Assembly: GCA_016715405.1 (NCBI GenBank)
Contig: JADKAE010000028.1
Span: forward strand, 1-64,000
Direction: 5' to 3'
DNA: 64,000 bases
From: Saprospiraceae bacterium
GTDB lineage: Bacteria; Bacteroidota; Bacteroidia; Chitinophagales; Saprospiraceae
A program made the position numbers and the translations under genes. Every line of letters starts with the position of its first letter. Position 1 is the stretch's first letter. Of the stretch, positions 20,714 through 29,986 are shown piece after piece. The notes below the pieces were generated by a model that saw nothing but the letters and a program-made list of their open reading frames with translations, did no database searches and was not told where the DNA came from.

Positions 20714-21646
20714 ATGCAAGCGGAGACCGTGCTCGTAATTGGAGCGAATGGACAAATAGGCACCGTATTGGCGCAAGCCCTGCGCGGGGTGTATGGAGAA
20801 AACAACGTGATTGCCAGTGATTTAAGGCCGCCCGCCGAAGATCACGGCCTTTTTGAAATACTCGATGTGCTCGACGGCGCCCGCCTGCTGGACATCGTAC
20901 AACGCTACAAGGTGAGCCAGATTTACCACCTGGCGGCTATTCTCTCAGCCAAAGGCGAACAAGACCCCAAACGAGCCTGGGAGATCAATATGAGCAGCCT
21001 GTTTAATGTGCTCGAAATTGCGAAGGACTATAAGCTGCGGGTGTTTTTTCCCAGCTCTATTGCCGTGTATGGCGCGCATACGCCACGTATGAATACCCCC
21101 CAGTTTACGATCCGCGAGCCTTCTACGGTGTATGGCATTAGCAAGGTGGCCGGCGAAAACTGGTGCAACTACTACTACCTGCGCTACGGCCTCGATGTGC
21201 GCTCTATCCGCTACCCAGGCATCATCGGTTATCAATCGCTGCCTGGCGGCGGCACCACCGATTACGCGGTGGATATTTACCACAAAGCCGTTCAGGGCCA
21301 ACCCTTCGAGTGTTTCCTCAGCGCCGATACGATGTTACCGATGTTGTATATGGACGACGCCATCCGCGCCACGCTGGAGCTTATGTTTACCGCCCCCGAC
21401 AAAATCCAGGTGCGCACCAGTTATAACCTGGCCGGCATGAGTTTTACACCCGCAGAGATTGCAGCCTCTATCCAAAAGCATATTCCCGGCTTTTCTATCA
21501 GCTATAAACCCGATTTCCGGCAAGCCATCGCCGATTCCTGGCCGCAAAGTATCGACGACTCGAAAGCCCGGGAGGAATGGGGCTGGAAACCCAAGTTTGA
21601 CCTGGAAGCTATGACCGAGGATATGTTGATGCACCTCCGGGGGTAA
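20714..21646 (+). CDS. NAD-dependent epimerase-like L-threonine 3-dehydrogenase
   Basis: A 310-residue short-chain dehydrogenase of extended type. It has the Rossmann motif VIGANGQIG (residues about 7-15), the active-site Ser/Tyr/Lys set with SSIAVYG and YGISK, and the stretch PGGGTTDYAVDIYHKAV characteristic of the SDR-type threonine dehydrogenases (EC 1.1.1.103). It would oxidise L-threonine to 2-amino-3-ketobutyrate. A UDP-sugar epimerase is less likely because of that stretch. The frame is intact. Confidence 0.85.
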   Translation: MQAETVLVIGANGQIGTVLAQALRGVYGENNVIASDLRPPAEDHGLFEILDVLDGARLLDIVQRYKVSQIYHLAAILSAKGEQDPKRAWEINMSSLFNVLEIAKDYKLRVFFPSSIAVYGAHTPRMNTPQFTIREPSTVYGISKVAGENWCNYYYLRYGLDVRSIRYPGIIGYQSLPGGGTTDYAVDIYHKAVQGQPFECFLSADTMLPMLYMDDAIRATLELMFTAPDKIQVRTSYNLAGMSFTPAEIAASIQKHIPGFSISYKPDFRQAIADSWPQSIDDSKAREEWGWKPKFDLEAMTEDMLMHLRG

Positions 21647-21650
21647 GGCG

Positions 21651-21758
21651 GTTCTCTGTTATCCGTTATTTATCCGTTCCTTAACTTTGCCAGTTAAACT
21701 TTAACAGAGAACAGAGAACAGAACAAGAACATAGAACATAGAACAGAGAACAGAGAAC
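21651..21758. repeat. Heptamer tandem array with inverted arms, copy C
   Basis: The left arm is GTTCTCT and GTTATCC units; the core TTAACTTTGCCAGTTAAAC begins at 21681; the right arm is AGAGAAC units with some AGAACAT. It fills the entire gap between the convergent dehydrogenase and uridine kinase genes, where a long hairpin could stop transcription from both sides. Confidence 0.9.
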
Positions 21759-21759
21759 C

Positions 21760-22386
21760 TCACCCCCGCAGGTAATCCCGGATATACCCCACCATCACAT
21801 TCAGACTTTTATCAAAATGGCGGTTATTATTGATAATAATATCTGCTTCGTCCATGTAGGGTTGGATATATTTTTCGAAAGTGGGTAACACGTGGTATTG
21901 GTAGCGATAGAGCACGTCTTCCAGGGGGTAATTGCGTTCTTCCTTGTCGCGTTTGATGCGGCGGATGACCTTCAGGTTTTCCTTAGCGTGGAGGAACACC
22001 TTGAGGTCGAGCATTTCCCTGATTTTTTTGAAGTGAAAGACAAAAATGCCCTCTACGATAAGTACGGGCGCCGGTTGGAATACCAGCGTATGGGGTTTGG
22101 CGTCCTGGTTATTAAAAGTATATTCCAGGCGTTCTACCGGGCGGCCTTCCATCAGACAGCGAATATCTTCGATGAATGCTTTTTTATCAATCGACTTGGG
22201 GCGATCGAAATTGTACACCCCCTGGTCGTCGCGGCGCTGCACATCGCGGGGCTTGTAGTAGTCGTCCTGTGAAAGGATACAAAGCTCTTCCTGGGTGAAA
22301 TGATTCCTCAACTGGCGGATAAAGGTAGTTTTCCCCGATCCGCTGCCCCCGGTGATGCCGATGATGAAAGGTTTTATAGCGTGCAT
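21760..22386 (-). CDS. udk: Uridine kinase
   Basis: A 208-residue cytoplasmic P-loop kinase that phosphorylates uridine and cytidine in pyrimidine salvage (EC 2.7.1.48). It has Walker A GGSGSGKTT near residue 12, DDYYKPRD, NFDRPKSID, and the lid-region arginines in RRIKRDKEERN. Start at MHAIKPF (22386) places Walker A at the usual position. A longer frame to 22569 adds only unrelated basic sequence. Confidence 0.93.
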   Translation of the reverse strand: MHAIKPFIIGITGGSGSGKTTFIRQLRNHFTQEELCILSQDDYYKPRDVQRRDDQGVYNFDRPKSIDKKAFIEDIRCLMEGRPVERLEYTFNNQDAKPHTLVFQPAPVLIVEGIFVFHFKKIREMLDLKVFLHAKENLKVIRRIKRDKEERNYPLEDVLYRYQYHVLPTFEKYIQPYMDEADIIINNNRHFDKSLNVMVGYIRDYLRG

Positions 22387-22472
22387 GTGTGCTGGTCTTC
22401 GCTTGAGTTCGGACAAAATTAACATTGCCCGCTTATTTGTATGCCCTCTGCCGGGTAAAATTCCGAAAAAAG

Positions 22473-23267
22473 CTATGCCGGCGGTACCGGCTTCACGATG
22501 TATCCTTCTTTTTTGAGCCGGCTCAACATGCCCTTGCCCCCGCCGAGGTGGGCGGCGCCCACGGCGCAAAAAACGGTCTGCCTGCGCAGCAACCCGCTCA
22601 GGGTGCGGGCCATATGCTCATTTCGCTGTAGTAACAATGTTTTGCGAATAAGGCCGGCGCCCTGTCGCGCGCTTTGCTAGAGCCTGTCGATTTCTTCTGC
22701 TTCGTACAGTGCAGCCATACGCATAGCCTGCCGGCGGTGGCGCGGCCACCGGCTGCCCACTTCGAGCAGTTGCCGCACCTGGAAGGTATTGTTGAGTTGA
22801 CGGAGGAAACCTAATTGTGTTTCGGTGGTTTCGAGGCCGAGGAGTTCCTTGCCCTGCATTTTGGCGTAATTCCACAGACTCTCGTCCAGGGAAGCCGGAT
22901 AATCGCGGGCCAAAAGGGCCTCATCAATTAGCTGGAGGAGGATGACCGGCGGCAGGTGGTCGCAAGAAACAATATCAATGCCGGCGCCTTTGCGCAATTG
23001 GCGCCGCAACTTTTGGAATTTGCGTTCGGGCAGCAATTGATGAAGGGGCGCTACAGCAGGCAGCAGCCCGGGCATAGATTTTAATTGATCAATCTGGATT
23101 TCGGCGGCGAAGGCCTCGCAGGTTTCCACTTTTTGTATCACCTGCTGCCAGCGGCTAAAAGCGCGCCGGTCCCTGACGTGCATCGTGCCCATCAAATAAG
23201 AAGTGCCGGGGCAATCCGCACCTTCGATTGACCACAACACAGAAGCGCGCGAGCTTGCACGAGTCAC
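22473..23267 (-). CDS. TraB/GumN-like protein with in-frame amber codon
   Basis: It begins near LWSIEGADCPGTSYLMGTMHVRD, the first conserved block of the TraB/GumN (PrgY-like) family, and ends with the second block VGAAHLGGGKGML and a TAG at 22473-22475. A TAG at about 22678-22680 interrupts the same frame between EEIDRL and QSARQGAGLIRK, and the sequence reads on without frame change. So the break is a substitution, not an indel, and a Tyr codon (TAC/TAT) is the likely ancestor. These proteins are suspected peptidases. The start is uncertain; GTG at 23267 is used here. Confidence 0.75.
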
Positions 23268-23309
23268 CGTCCACTCCGTATTTGATCTGCTACAAACAGC
23301 CTATAGCGC

Positions 23310-23783
23310 TTAGTCATACTTGTAAGGCAGCACTTTGCTGTCTTTCGCAGTGGAAAGCGTCATAAGCGTTTTGAGGCGCTCGATCTCTTCGATTTGCGAG
23401 AGAGTTTTGAACAACAGCTGCTCGTAGGTTGGTATATCCTTACAAACGATTTTGATCAGGAAATCAGCCTCGCCCGTGATGATATAGCATTCCGCGATTT
23501 CATCTATTTCTTTGATCTTATCGAGAAAATTGTTGAGGGCGTTTTCCTTCTGCCAGGCCAGCGAGACCAGCACAAAGGTTTTCACATTAAGCCCGATGCT
23601 TTGCGGGTTAACTTTGGCGTGGTAGCTTTCTATGATATTAGACTGCTCAAGTTTTTTCACCCGCTCAAGCGTCGGTGCAGGTGAAAGTCCAATCTTTTTC
23701 GACAGATCGAGATTCGTGATCTTGCTGTTGTCTTGCAGGATTCTCAAGATCTTGAGGTCTATCTTGTCAAGTTTGTCCGACAT
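23310..23783 (-). CDS. Lrp/AsnC-family transcription regulator
   Basis: A 157-residue regulator. The N-terminal winged helix-turn-helix (KIDLKILRILQDNSKITNLD...) is followed by the ligand-binding RAM domain (VKTFVLVSLAW, AECYIITGEADFLIKI). Such proteins sense amino acids. It lies 86 bases downstream of glutamate dehydrogenase on the same strand, so control of nitrogen or glutamate metabolism is a reasonable inference. Start at MSDKLDK (23783) fits the family; a longer frame adds non-homologous sequence. Confidence 0.92.
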   Translation of the reverse strand: MSDKLDKIDLKILRILQDNSKITNLDLSKKIGLSPAPTLERVKKLEQSNIIESYHAKVNPQSIGLNVKTFVLVSLAWQKENALNNFLDKIKEIDEIAECYIITGEADFLIKIVCKDIPTYEQLLFKTLSQIEEIERLKTLMTLSTAKDSKVLPYKYD

Positions 23784-23869
23784 GTTTACTTCAATTATGT
23801 GGATAAATCGATAATCAGCCTGTAAGTTATTGACTTGTAAAACAAAATACAAGAAATCTACCTGTTAAC

Positions 23870-25183
23870 CTATTGAAATTTTTTTTCTTTTTTAACTGAC
23901 AAAATCATTAATAATAAAATTCGGGGTATAAAAAAGCAAATGCCGGCGCCCCGAGAGGTGTCGGGGGAAACCACGCGGCCGGTTTGGCGTTCTACCAGGC
24001 TGACCAGTTCGTCGTTGATCTGTTGGTTGAAGCGTTTTTCCATCAGGCCGAGGCGGACGTGGGCCAGGTTTTTGAGCCATTCGAAGTAAGAAACCGTTAC
24101 CCCGCCTGCATTGAGGTAAATATCGGGGATAATCAGCTTGCCGGCTTTTAGCAGCACTTCTTCGGCTTCAGACGTGATAGGCCCGTTGGCGGCTTCTGCT
24201 ATGATCTTAGCCTTGATCCTGGCGGCGTTTTCGATAGTGATCTGATTTTCGAGAGCAGCCGGCACAAGAATATCGCATTCAAATTCGAGCACTTTGCGGC
24301 GGTCTTCTTTGCCGAGGCTGGTAGCGCCGGGGAATCCGATGATTGACCCTGTCTCCTGGCGGAAGCGCAACATCGCGTGCACATCAATACCGTTGGGGTT
24401 GTATATGGCGCCTTCTACTTCAGATACGCCGATGATCTTGGCGCCGCCTTCGTCTTGCAGCAGCGTACAAGAGTGCGAGCCCACATTGCCGAGGCCTTGC
24501 ACTACGACAGTTTTACCTTCGAGGCCGGGCGTCAAACCGAGGCGGGCCATATCTTCTTTCACTGCGCAAGTCTCGCGAATGCCATAGAGCACACCGCGCC
24601 CGGTGGCTTCGGTACGGCCATGGATGCCGTTGAGATTAACCGGCTTGCCGGTCACGCAACCTGCCGCGTCGAGTTCGTCGTCGTGGAAAGCGCGGTACGT
24701 ATCGTAAATCCAGGCCATTTCGCGGGGGCCGGTTCCGTAATCGGGAGCGGGTACGTCGATAGCCGGGCCGATAAAGTTGCGGCGCACCAACTCCGTAGTA
24801 TAACGGCGAGTGATTTTCTCAAGTTGCTCGGGCGTATAATCCCAAGGGTTGATCTTCACCCCGCCTTTGGCGCCGCCGAACGGCACGTTGACAATCGCGC
24901 ACTTGAAAGACATCAGGGTAGCGAGCGCCATCACCTCTTCCTGGTTGACGTGGTTGGAATAGCGAATCCCCCCCTTGGTAGGAGTGCGGTGCTGGCTATG
25001 CTGTACGCGATAAGCCTCAATAACCTTTACCTCGTCACCAATCTTAACCGGAAAGTTAACGCGGTAGACGGAATTACACACTTTGATCTGTTCCAGTAAG
25101 CCATCAGGCAAGCCGGTGTGTACAGCGGCTTTATCAAAGTAGTTAATGACACTTTGATAAAAACTGGTTGGTTGCTTAGTCAT
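23870..25183 (-). CDS. Glutamate dehydrogenase (Glu/Leu/Phe/Val type), odd C-terminus
   Basis: A 437-residue dehydrogenase interconverting glutamate and 2-oxoglutarate plus ammonia. Substrate signature is RTPTKGGIRY, catalytic region is FGGAKGGVKINP, and the dinucleotide site is VVVQGLGNVGS. The last 35 residues (from VVSPDTSRGAGICFF) do not resemble the normal family end, which is a charged helix. They run into an AT-rich spacer, so a small deletion or indel near 23975 is suspected. ATG at 25183 overlaps the ccmD stop by 8 bases, implying translational coupling. Confidence 0.88.
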   Translation of the reverse strand: MTKQPTSFYQSVINYFDKAAVHTGLPDGLLEQIKVCNSVYRVNFPVKIGDEVKVIEAYRVQHSQHRTPTKGGIRYSNHVNQEEVMALATLMSFKCAIVNVPFGGAKGGVKINPWDYTPEQLEKITRRYTTELVRRNFIGPAIDVPAPDYGTGPREMAWIYDTYRAFHDDELDAAGCVTGKPVNLNGIHGRTEATGRGVLYGIRETCAVKEDMARLGLTPGLEGKTVVVQGLGNVGSHSCTLLQDEGGAKIIGVSEVEGAIYNPNGIDVHAMLRFRQETGSIIGFPGATSLGKEDRRKVLEFECDILVPAALENQITIENAARIKAKIIAEAANGPITSEAEEVLLKAGKLIIPDIYLNAGGVTVSYFEWLKNLAHVRLGLMEKRFNQQINDELVSLVERQTGRVVSPDTSRGAGICFFIPRILLLMILSVKKEKKFQ

Positions 25184-25388
25184 TCTCTTTAATTTGGTGC
25201 TCCAATTTGGTTAGCCTTCGGTCTAAATAGACCAAAAAAATCACGATTCCGATAAAAACCGCAACGATGACGGCAACCACCACATAGATTTTGCCGCTGC
25301 TGCGCATGAAATCATCCTGTGTGTTGGGCTGAGCTGCTAATAGGCAGGAATACAATATTGCGATTAACGCTATCGCTGTTTTCTTCAT
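25176..25388 (-). CDS. ccmD: CcmD-family small membrane protein
   Basis: A 70-residue protein with a signal-like start (MKKTAIALIAILYSCLLAAQ), a conserved SSGKIYVVVAVIVAVFIGIVIF membrane segment, then LDRRLTKLEHQIKEND. This matches the Bacteroidota CcmD-like group, named for the small cytochrome c maturation protein that assists heme export. Its stop overlaps the start of glutamate dehydrogenase. No other ccm genes are nearby, so the role in cytochrome c assembly is unproven. Confidence 0.75.
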   Translation of the reverse strand: MKKTAIALIAILYSCLLAAQPNTQDDFMRSSGKIYVVVAVIVAVFIGIVIFLVYLDRRLTKLEHQIKEND

Positions 25389-25470
25389 CGGAAGCGTTTT
25401 GATGGCCAAAAGTCGCGCTATTTTTTGATTCCGGCAAGGAATTGCAAATAGATTTGTTGTAGTATTAATG

Positions 25471-25582
25471 ACAATGCCCGAGACTACTGTCGTCAACTTA
25501 AGCTTCAATGGGAGGTGCATGTTTACTAAACTTCCAAAGTTTAGTAAACATAGAAGCTTAAGTTGACTATACAATGCCCGAG
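25471..25582. mobile_element. Nested inverted-repeat element with flanking direct repeats, copy 1
   Basis: Direct repeats ACAATGCCCGAG lie at 25471-25482 and 25571-25582. Inside them are outer inverted arms GTCAACTTAAGCTTC (25492-25506) and GAAGCTTAAGTTGAC (25553-25567). In the middle is a 33-base palindrome of the TTTACTAAAC family (25519-25551), preceded by GGGAGGTGC. The layout resembles a MITE with a 12-base target duplication, though gene conversion or independent hairpins are alternatives. A second such unit follows at 25623-25720. Confidence 0.65.
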
Positions 25583-25622
25583 TCACTGCAAATACTTCCA
25601 ACCTTGTATTTGCGTTTGCAAT

Positions 25623-25720
25623 ACATCACTACCCATTAAGTTAAGCTTCCTGGAGGGTACATGTTTACTAAACTTCCCAAAGTTTAGTAAACATAAAAAG
25701 CTTAACTTAATGACATCACT
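25623..25720. mobile_element. Nested inverted-repeat element with flanking direct repeats, copy 2
   Basis: ACATCACT occurs at 25623-25630 and 25713-25720. Outer arms CATTAAGTTAAGCTT (25634-25648) and AAGCTTAACTTAATG (25698-25712) enclose a 34-base TTTACTAAAC palindrome (25660-25694), preceded by TGGAGGGTAC. The inner sequence is homologous to copy 1, but the outer arms differ beyond AAGCTT. Confidence 0.6.
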
Positions 25721-25768
25721 GCGTTGTAAACAAAGCTTTTATCTTTGCGATTCAAAAAACTGCGATAT

Positions 25769-26226
25769 ATGAAAAGTGTGTTTTCTATGGTATTCCTCGG
25801 CGTCATACTCCTCGCCGGGGCCTGCAAAAAGGACGACGACAACCAGGCGCTCATCGACAAAGGACTTATCGAGCAATACCTGCTCGACAATAATATCAGC
25901 GCCCTGGAGCACGAATCGGGTTTGTTTTATATCATTACTACCGAGGGTTTTGGCGCCTCTCCTATACTCAGCGATTCTGTTGAGGTAAGTTACCGCGGGT
26001 CTTTTCTCGACGGCACAGTATTCGACCAGACCGCTGCCGGTCAAACTGTTAATTTCCGCTGGCCAGCCTCATCAAAGGCTGGCAAATCGGCCTTCCCCTG
26101 CTCAAAGAAGGCGGAAGGGGTACTTTTTTCCTGCCCTCTGAGTTGGGCTACGGCGACAATCCGCGCCCGGGCATCCCGGCTAATGCCGTACTTATTTTTG
26201 ACATCGACCTGGTCGATGTGAAATAA
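25769..26226 (+). CDS. FKBP-type peptidyl-prolyl isomerase lipoprotein, frameshifted
   Basis: A lipoprotein (signal with lipobox LLAGAC, Cys19) carrying an FKBP fold, which would isomerise X-Pro bonds of exported proteins in the periplasm. VEVSYRGSFLDGTVFDQT is the start of the FKBP domain. Near 26060 the frame slips at TTTCC; the next frame gives LASLIKGWQIGLPLLKEGG, LPSELGYGD and AVLIFDIDLVDVK, the canonical end. One missing base would restore about 153 residues. TATCTTTG at 25740-25747 is a likely -7 promoter element 22 bases before the ATG. Confidence 0.85.
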
Positions 26227-26243
26227 CCAACAATGCAAATACT

Positions 26244-26934
26244 ATGAGATTCTATAAACCAGTAGCCTTATTCGTCGCCCTGCTTTCGGCTGTTGTCATG
26301 TATGGACAACCGGCCTACCGCATCGCCGATTATATGCCTATGCGACTCGGCGATACGCTGCAGCTGCAAAATATGCTCGACGACAAATTACCTCCGCTTG
26401 TGGCTACTTACAGCGATACCCTTCATTTTAAAGGCCAATTTGCTTTTAAAAGAAAGAAAACGCCCAGTTTCGCATCGAGCAACTCGACGCGGGCGGCTGG
26501 AAGCTCTTTGCCGTGGCACTCGGCGCTGGCAAAGAGATCATCTTCGACCAGCCGCTGACACTGCTGCCCGCCACGGTAAAACAAGGCGAGGTGGTCAAAC
26601 TGGAAGCCAACTATATCCTGCTGGAAGCCAAACAGAAAAAAGGATCGGGCCGCCAAACCTACGAGATCAAGGTTGAAGGCAACGACTCTTCGCGCACGCC
26701 GTTGCAGAATTTCGCCGATTGCTTTGTGATCACAACTACGGTGATCAGGTATCCCGCCGGCGGCACCGCTGAAGGTTATATGGTCAAAGAATGGTACGCC
26801 CGCGATATAGGCCTGATTAAGTCGGCAGGTGAGGTTTTACGTTAAATACCGCAGGAAAACGCCTGCCCAAAGGCAGAATTGCGCTGATGCTGGAACGGGC
26901 GGTGGTGAATGGTGTGGTGATGGAGAAGGAATAA
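26244..26934 (+). CDS. Secreted protein of unknown function, two frameshifts
   Basis: A signal peptide (MRFYKPVALFVALLSAVVMYGQ) is followed by about 205 residues of beta-rich, unrecognised sequence. The frame shifts near 26455 at AAAGAAAACG (to FRIEQLDAGGWKLF) and near 26833 (to TLNTAGKRLPKGRIALMLE), ending TAA 26932-26934. It starts 18 bases after the FKBP lipoprotein, so the two are probably one operon and may share a role in envelope biogenesis. Confidence 0.65.
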
Positions 26935-27064
26935 TGTGCTGATGTGCTGATGTGCTGATGTGCTGATGTGCTGATGTGCTGATGTGCTGATGTGCTGATG
27001 TGCTGATGTGCTGATGTGCTGATGTGCTGATGTGCTGATGTGCTGATGTGCTGATGTGCTGATG
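26933..27064. repeat. Octamer tandem array, GATGTGCT x about 16
   Basis: A perfect 8-base unit repeated about 16 times immediately after the stop codon of the preceding gene. Perfect identity suggests recent expansion by slippage, or collapse/expansion in assembly. It has a different period from the heptamer family that starts 17 bases later. Confidence 0.97.
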
Positions 27065-27081
27065 GAGAAATGAAGTTGCCA

Positions 27082-27203
27082 GTTCTCTGTTATCCGTTCT
27101 CGGTTGTCGGTTATCCGTTCATTATCTTTGCCATTTAAACTTTAACAGAGAACAGAGAACAGAGAACAGAGAACAGAGAACAGAGAACAGACAACCGACA
27201 ACC
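27082..27203. repeat. Heptamer tandem array with inverted arms, copy D
   Basis: Left arm units are GTTCTCT, GTTATCC, GTTCTCG, GTTGTCG; the core is TTATCTTTGCCATTTAAAC from 27122; right arm units are AGAGAAC, then ACAACCG. It fills the gap between convergent genes ending at 26934 and 27225. Confidence 0.93.
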
Positions 27204-27224
27204 CAAAAAGCCTATTGAACTTGA

Positions 27225-27611
27225 TTACATGTATTTGCCGAAAAATGCTATTAGCTCTTTGCGCAGATCGTGGTAGATATCCTCAAAATTTTCCATTGCC
27301 TGTCGCTCTCTTACTTCTGGCGGAAACAACCTGCGGTCGATGGCAGTTGGGTTTTCAATGGCGCTATGTTCTAGCAATTCTTCTTTTCCTTTGATTGCTT
27401 CTTTCAGTCGGTGCATTTCGCTACGCTGTATCGTTAACCGGTTGGCAAGACTATCGCAGGTGGCCAATATTTCGGCACTGGTGTATTTGCCTGCAATTTC
27501 CAATAAACGCCTTTCGAGAAAAGCTAATTCATCTTTATAAAACGCCAACCGGTTGATCCACTCGGTGTGATCAGCGTGTTGCTCGTAAATGTGTTGCTTG
27601 TTATGGTCCAT
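27225..27611 (-). CDS. Predicted coiled-coil protein of unknown function
   Basis: A 128-residue soluble protein, almost wholly helical and charged, with heptad-like spacing (LERRLLEIAGKYTSAEI, MHRLKEAIKGKEELLEHS). It has no signal peptide. The C-terminal FEDIYHDLRKELIAFFGKYM is amphipathic. I do not recognise a family; similar short coiled-coil proteins occur in Bacteroidota. Confidence 0.6.
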   Translation of the reverse strand: MDHNKQHIYEQHADHTEWINRLAFYKDELAFLERRLLEIAGKYTSAEILATCDSLANRLTIQRSEMHRLKEAIKGKEELLEHSAIENPTAIDRRLFPPEVRERQAMENFEDIYHDLRKELIAFFGKYM

Positions 27612-27700
27612 GGCCTTGCTATTTTTTTAACAAGGTAGGTGTATGCCCGGCTACCTACATTGACGGATATCAATGCATGGGGTGATTTTTGTAGGATAAG

Positions 27701-27755
27701 GGTTGTGGGTTGTGGGTTGTAGGTTGTAGGTTGTGGGTTTGTGGGTTGTAGGTTG
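27701..27755. repeat. Heptamer array GTTGTGG/GTTGTAG
   Basis: About seven units of GTTGTGG or GTTGTAG in the upstream region of the secreted gene at 27792. A shorter run of the same unit is at 56373-56394. Confidence 0.85.
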
Positions 27756-27791
27756 TTGTAGTTGATTATATTTACGAAAAAATCGTTCTTT

Positions 27792-29986
27792 ATGCGCCAT
27801 CTATTACTCTATTTGGTCTCCAGTCTGATTTTGTTTTCTGAAGCTATAGCTCAAAGCCCTTTGGACAAAGCCATCGCGGTTGCGGTTACTACCAGTACCA
27901 ATCCACCCGCGATTCAGCTCAGCTGGCCGGAGGTAGCCAATGCGCAGTATACGCTTCGCAAGCGGGTAAAGGGGACTGCCAACTGGACTACCATTTTTTC
28001 CAATAGCGCCAATACCAGCTATAACGACCCGGCAGTTTCGCTGGGAGTGTGTTACGAATACGGTATCGTTCGGTTCGGCACGGCGGCGCCGGCCAACGCC
28101 TACCTGCAGGCAGGCATCGACCTGCCGGTAGTGGATAACAGGGGAAAGCTATTGCTTATCGTAGACGAACAACTCTCGCCGCTATGGGACAAGGTGCAAC
28201 GTCTGCGCGACGATATCAGCGCCGACGGCTGGCGGGTAGACCTATTGGTTGTGAACCCCGATTCCGTGTCGGTGACGGATATAAAATCGCTCATCGTGGA
28301 GGCTTACAATGCTGCGCCAGACCAATTGAAGTCCGTATTTTTATTCGGCCGAATCCCCGTACCCTATTCCGGCAACATCTGCCCCGACGGCCACGGCGAC
28401 CACTGCGGCGCCTGGCCCGCCGATGCCTACTACGGCGATATCAACGGCAACTGGACGGACAACCTGATCAACACGACCTCCGCTTCGCGGCCGGAAAACC
28501 ACAACGTGCCCGGCGACGGCAAATTCGACCAGTCCTCGATACCTTCCGCGCTTGAACTGCAAGTCGGGCGAGTAAATTTCACCAAACTCAATCCGGCTAC
28601 CTTCGGCGAAACCGGCCTCATGCCCCTTTACGAACGTTATCTCGATAAAAACCACGCTTTTCGCCACACGTTTTACCGCCCGCAAAAGCGCATGCTGGTC
28701 GATGACAACTTCGGCTATTTCAGCGGCGAGTCGTTTGCCTCCAACGGATGGAAAGCGGGTTTTAATTTATTGGGTGCAAACAACACCGTCGCCGGTGATT
28801 TCCAACAAGACACCGACGCCGACCCCATCCTCATGGGCTATGCCTGTGGCGGGGCTCTTACCAGAGCGCCGGAGGCGTGGGCAGCACTTCTTCGTTTGCT
28901 GCCGACAGCATCAAGGTAGTTTTTTCGATGCTGTTTGGAAGTTATCACGGCGACTGGGACAGCGACAACAACTTTATGATGGGTGCGCTGGCCAACAAAG
29001 GCGGCATCCTCACCTGCTCCTGGTCGGGGCGGCCCAACTGGTACTACCATCACCTCGGCATGGGCGAAAACATCGGCTACAGCGCCCGCGCCACCATCAA
29101 CAACGGCCTCAGCGCCGAATACGCCGACGGGGGTTCCGGCAGCGGCGGGATCCATGTAGCTTTGCTGGGCGACCCCAGCCTGCGCTTGTTTTACCCCTCC
29201 CCTGCCGGCGAACTCAGCATAAGCCCCGGTTGCGAGAGTAACCTGCTGCAATGGGAGGTTTCTGCCGATACCGCCCTCCTCGGCTACCACGTCTACCGGC
29301 TGCAGGAAGGCCCCGACGCCGTCTGGGAACGCCTCACTTTTTCCCCTATCGCCGACACGCTATTCGCTGATGATTCCCCCGTGTTAAGCGCCCGCTACAT
29401 GGTGCGCGCCGTCACCTTGGAGCAATCGCTGTCGGGCACGTATTACAACCAGAGTACCGGCGCTATCAGCCCCATGATTGTACGCCCCGAACCGCTTGAA
29501 ATCACTATAGCGGCCACCGACGAAACCAGCCCCGGCGCCAACGACGGCAGTGCGACAGCCACCGTCAGCGGCGGCGTTGCTCCTTACGAGTTGTTGTGGA
29601 GCAACAACCAGACAGGCGATACTATTAGCGGACTGGGCCCAGGCTCGTATAGCGTAGTGGTAACCGACGCCAACGGGTGTACTTCAAATACATCGGTAAC
29701 CGTTTCCACTGTTGTCGGTATAGGAGAACCGGCACTACCGGTCGTAGTGTCGATATTTCCCAACCCTGCAGATGAAGAAGTGTGGATTCAGATCGAAGGA
29801 ACGCCTGTCGGCTCTCATTTACGCATTTATAATTCCAATGGGCAACTAATGTGGAATTGGGGGGAATTCCCAACTTCTGGACGATTGCGGGTACAAACAG
29901 GAGTGTGGCCGATGGGAAATTATGTTGCATTATTGGAAGTTGCGGGTAAAATCAGAGGGGTATCGGCTTTTGTAGTCAGTCGCTAG
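27792..29986 (+). CDS. Secreted gingipain-like fold protein with T9SS sorting domain, frameshifted
   Basis: A signal peptide (MRHLLLYLVSSLILFSEAIAQ) is followed by a fibronectin-III-like domain (about residues 25-105). Next comes a region resembling C25 peptidases (LLIVDEQL, SVFLFGRIPVPYSG, DAYYGDINGNW, ALELQVGRVNF). A frameshift near 28850 joins MGYACGGG to QSAGGVGSTSSFAADSIKVV. The C-terminus has a second Ig/FN3-like module, an SprB-like repeat (SYSVVVTDANGCTSN) and a Por sorting domain (VVSIFPNPADEEVWIQIE). The expected His of a GHG motif and the catalytic Cys are not evident, so it may be an inactive relative. It is probably cell-surface attached or released. Confidence 0.75.
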
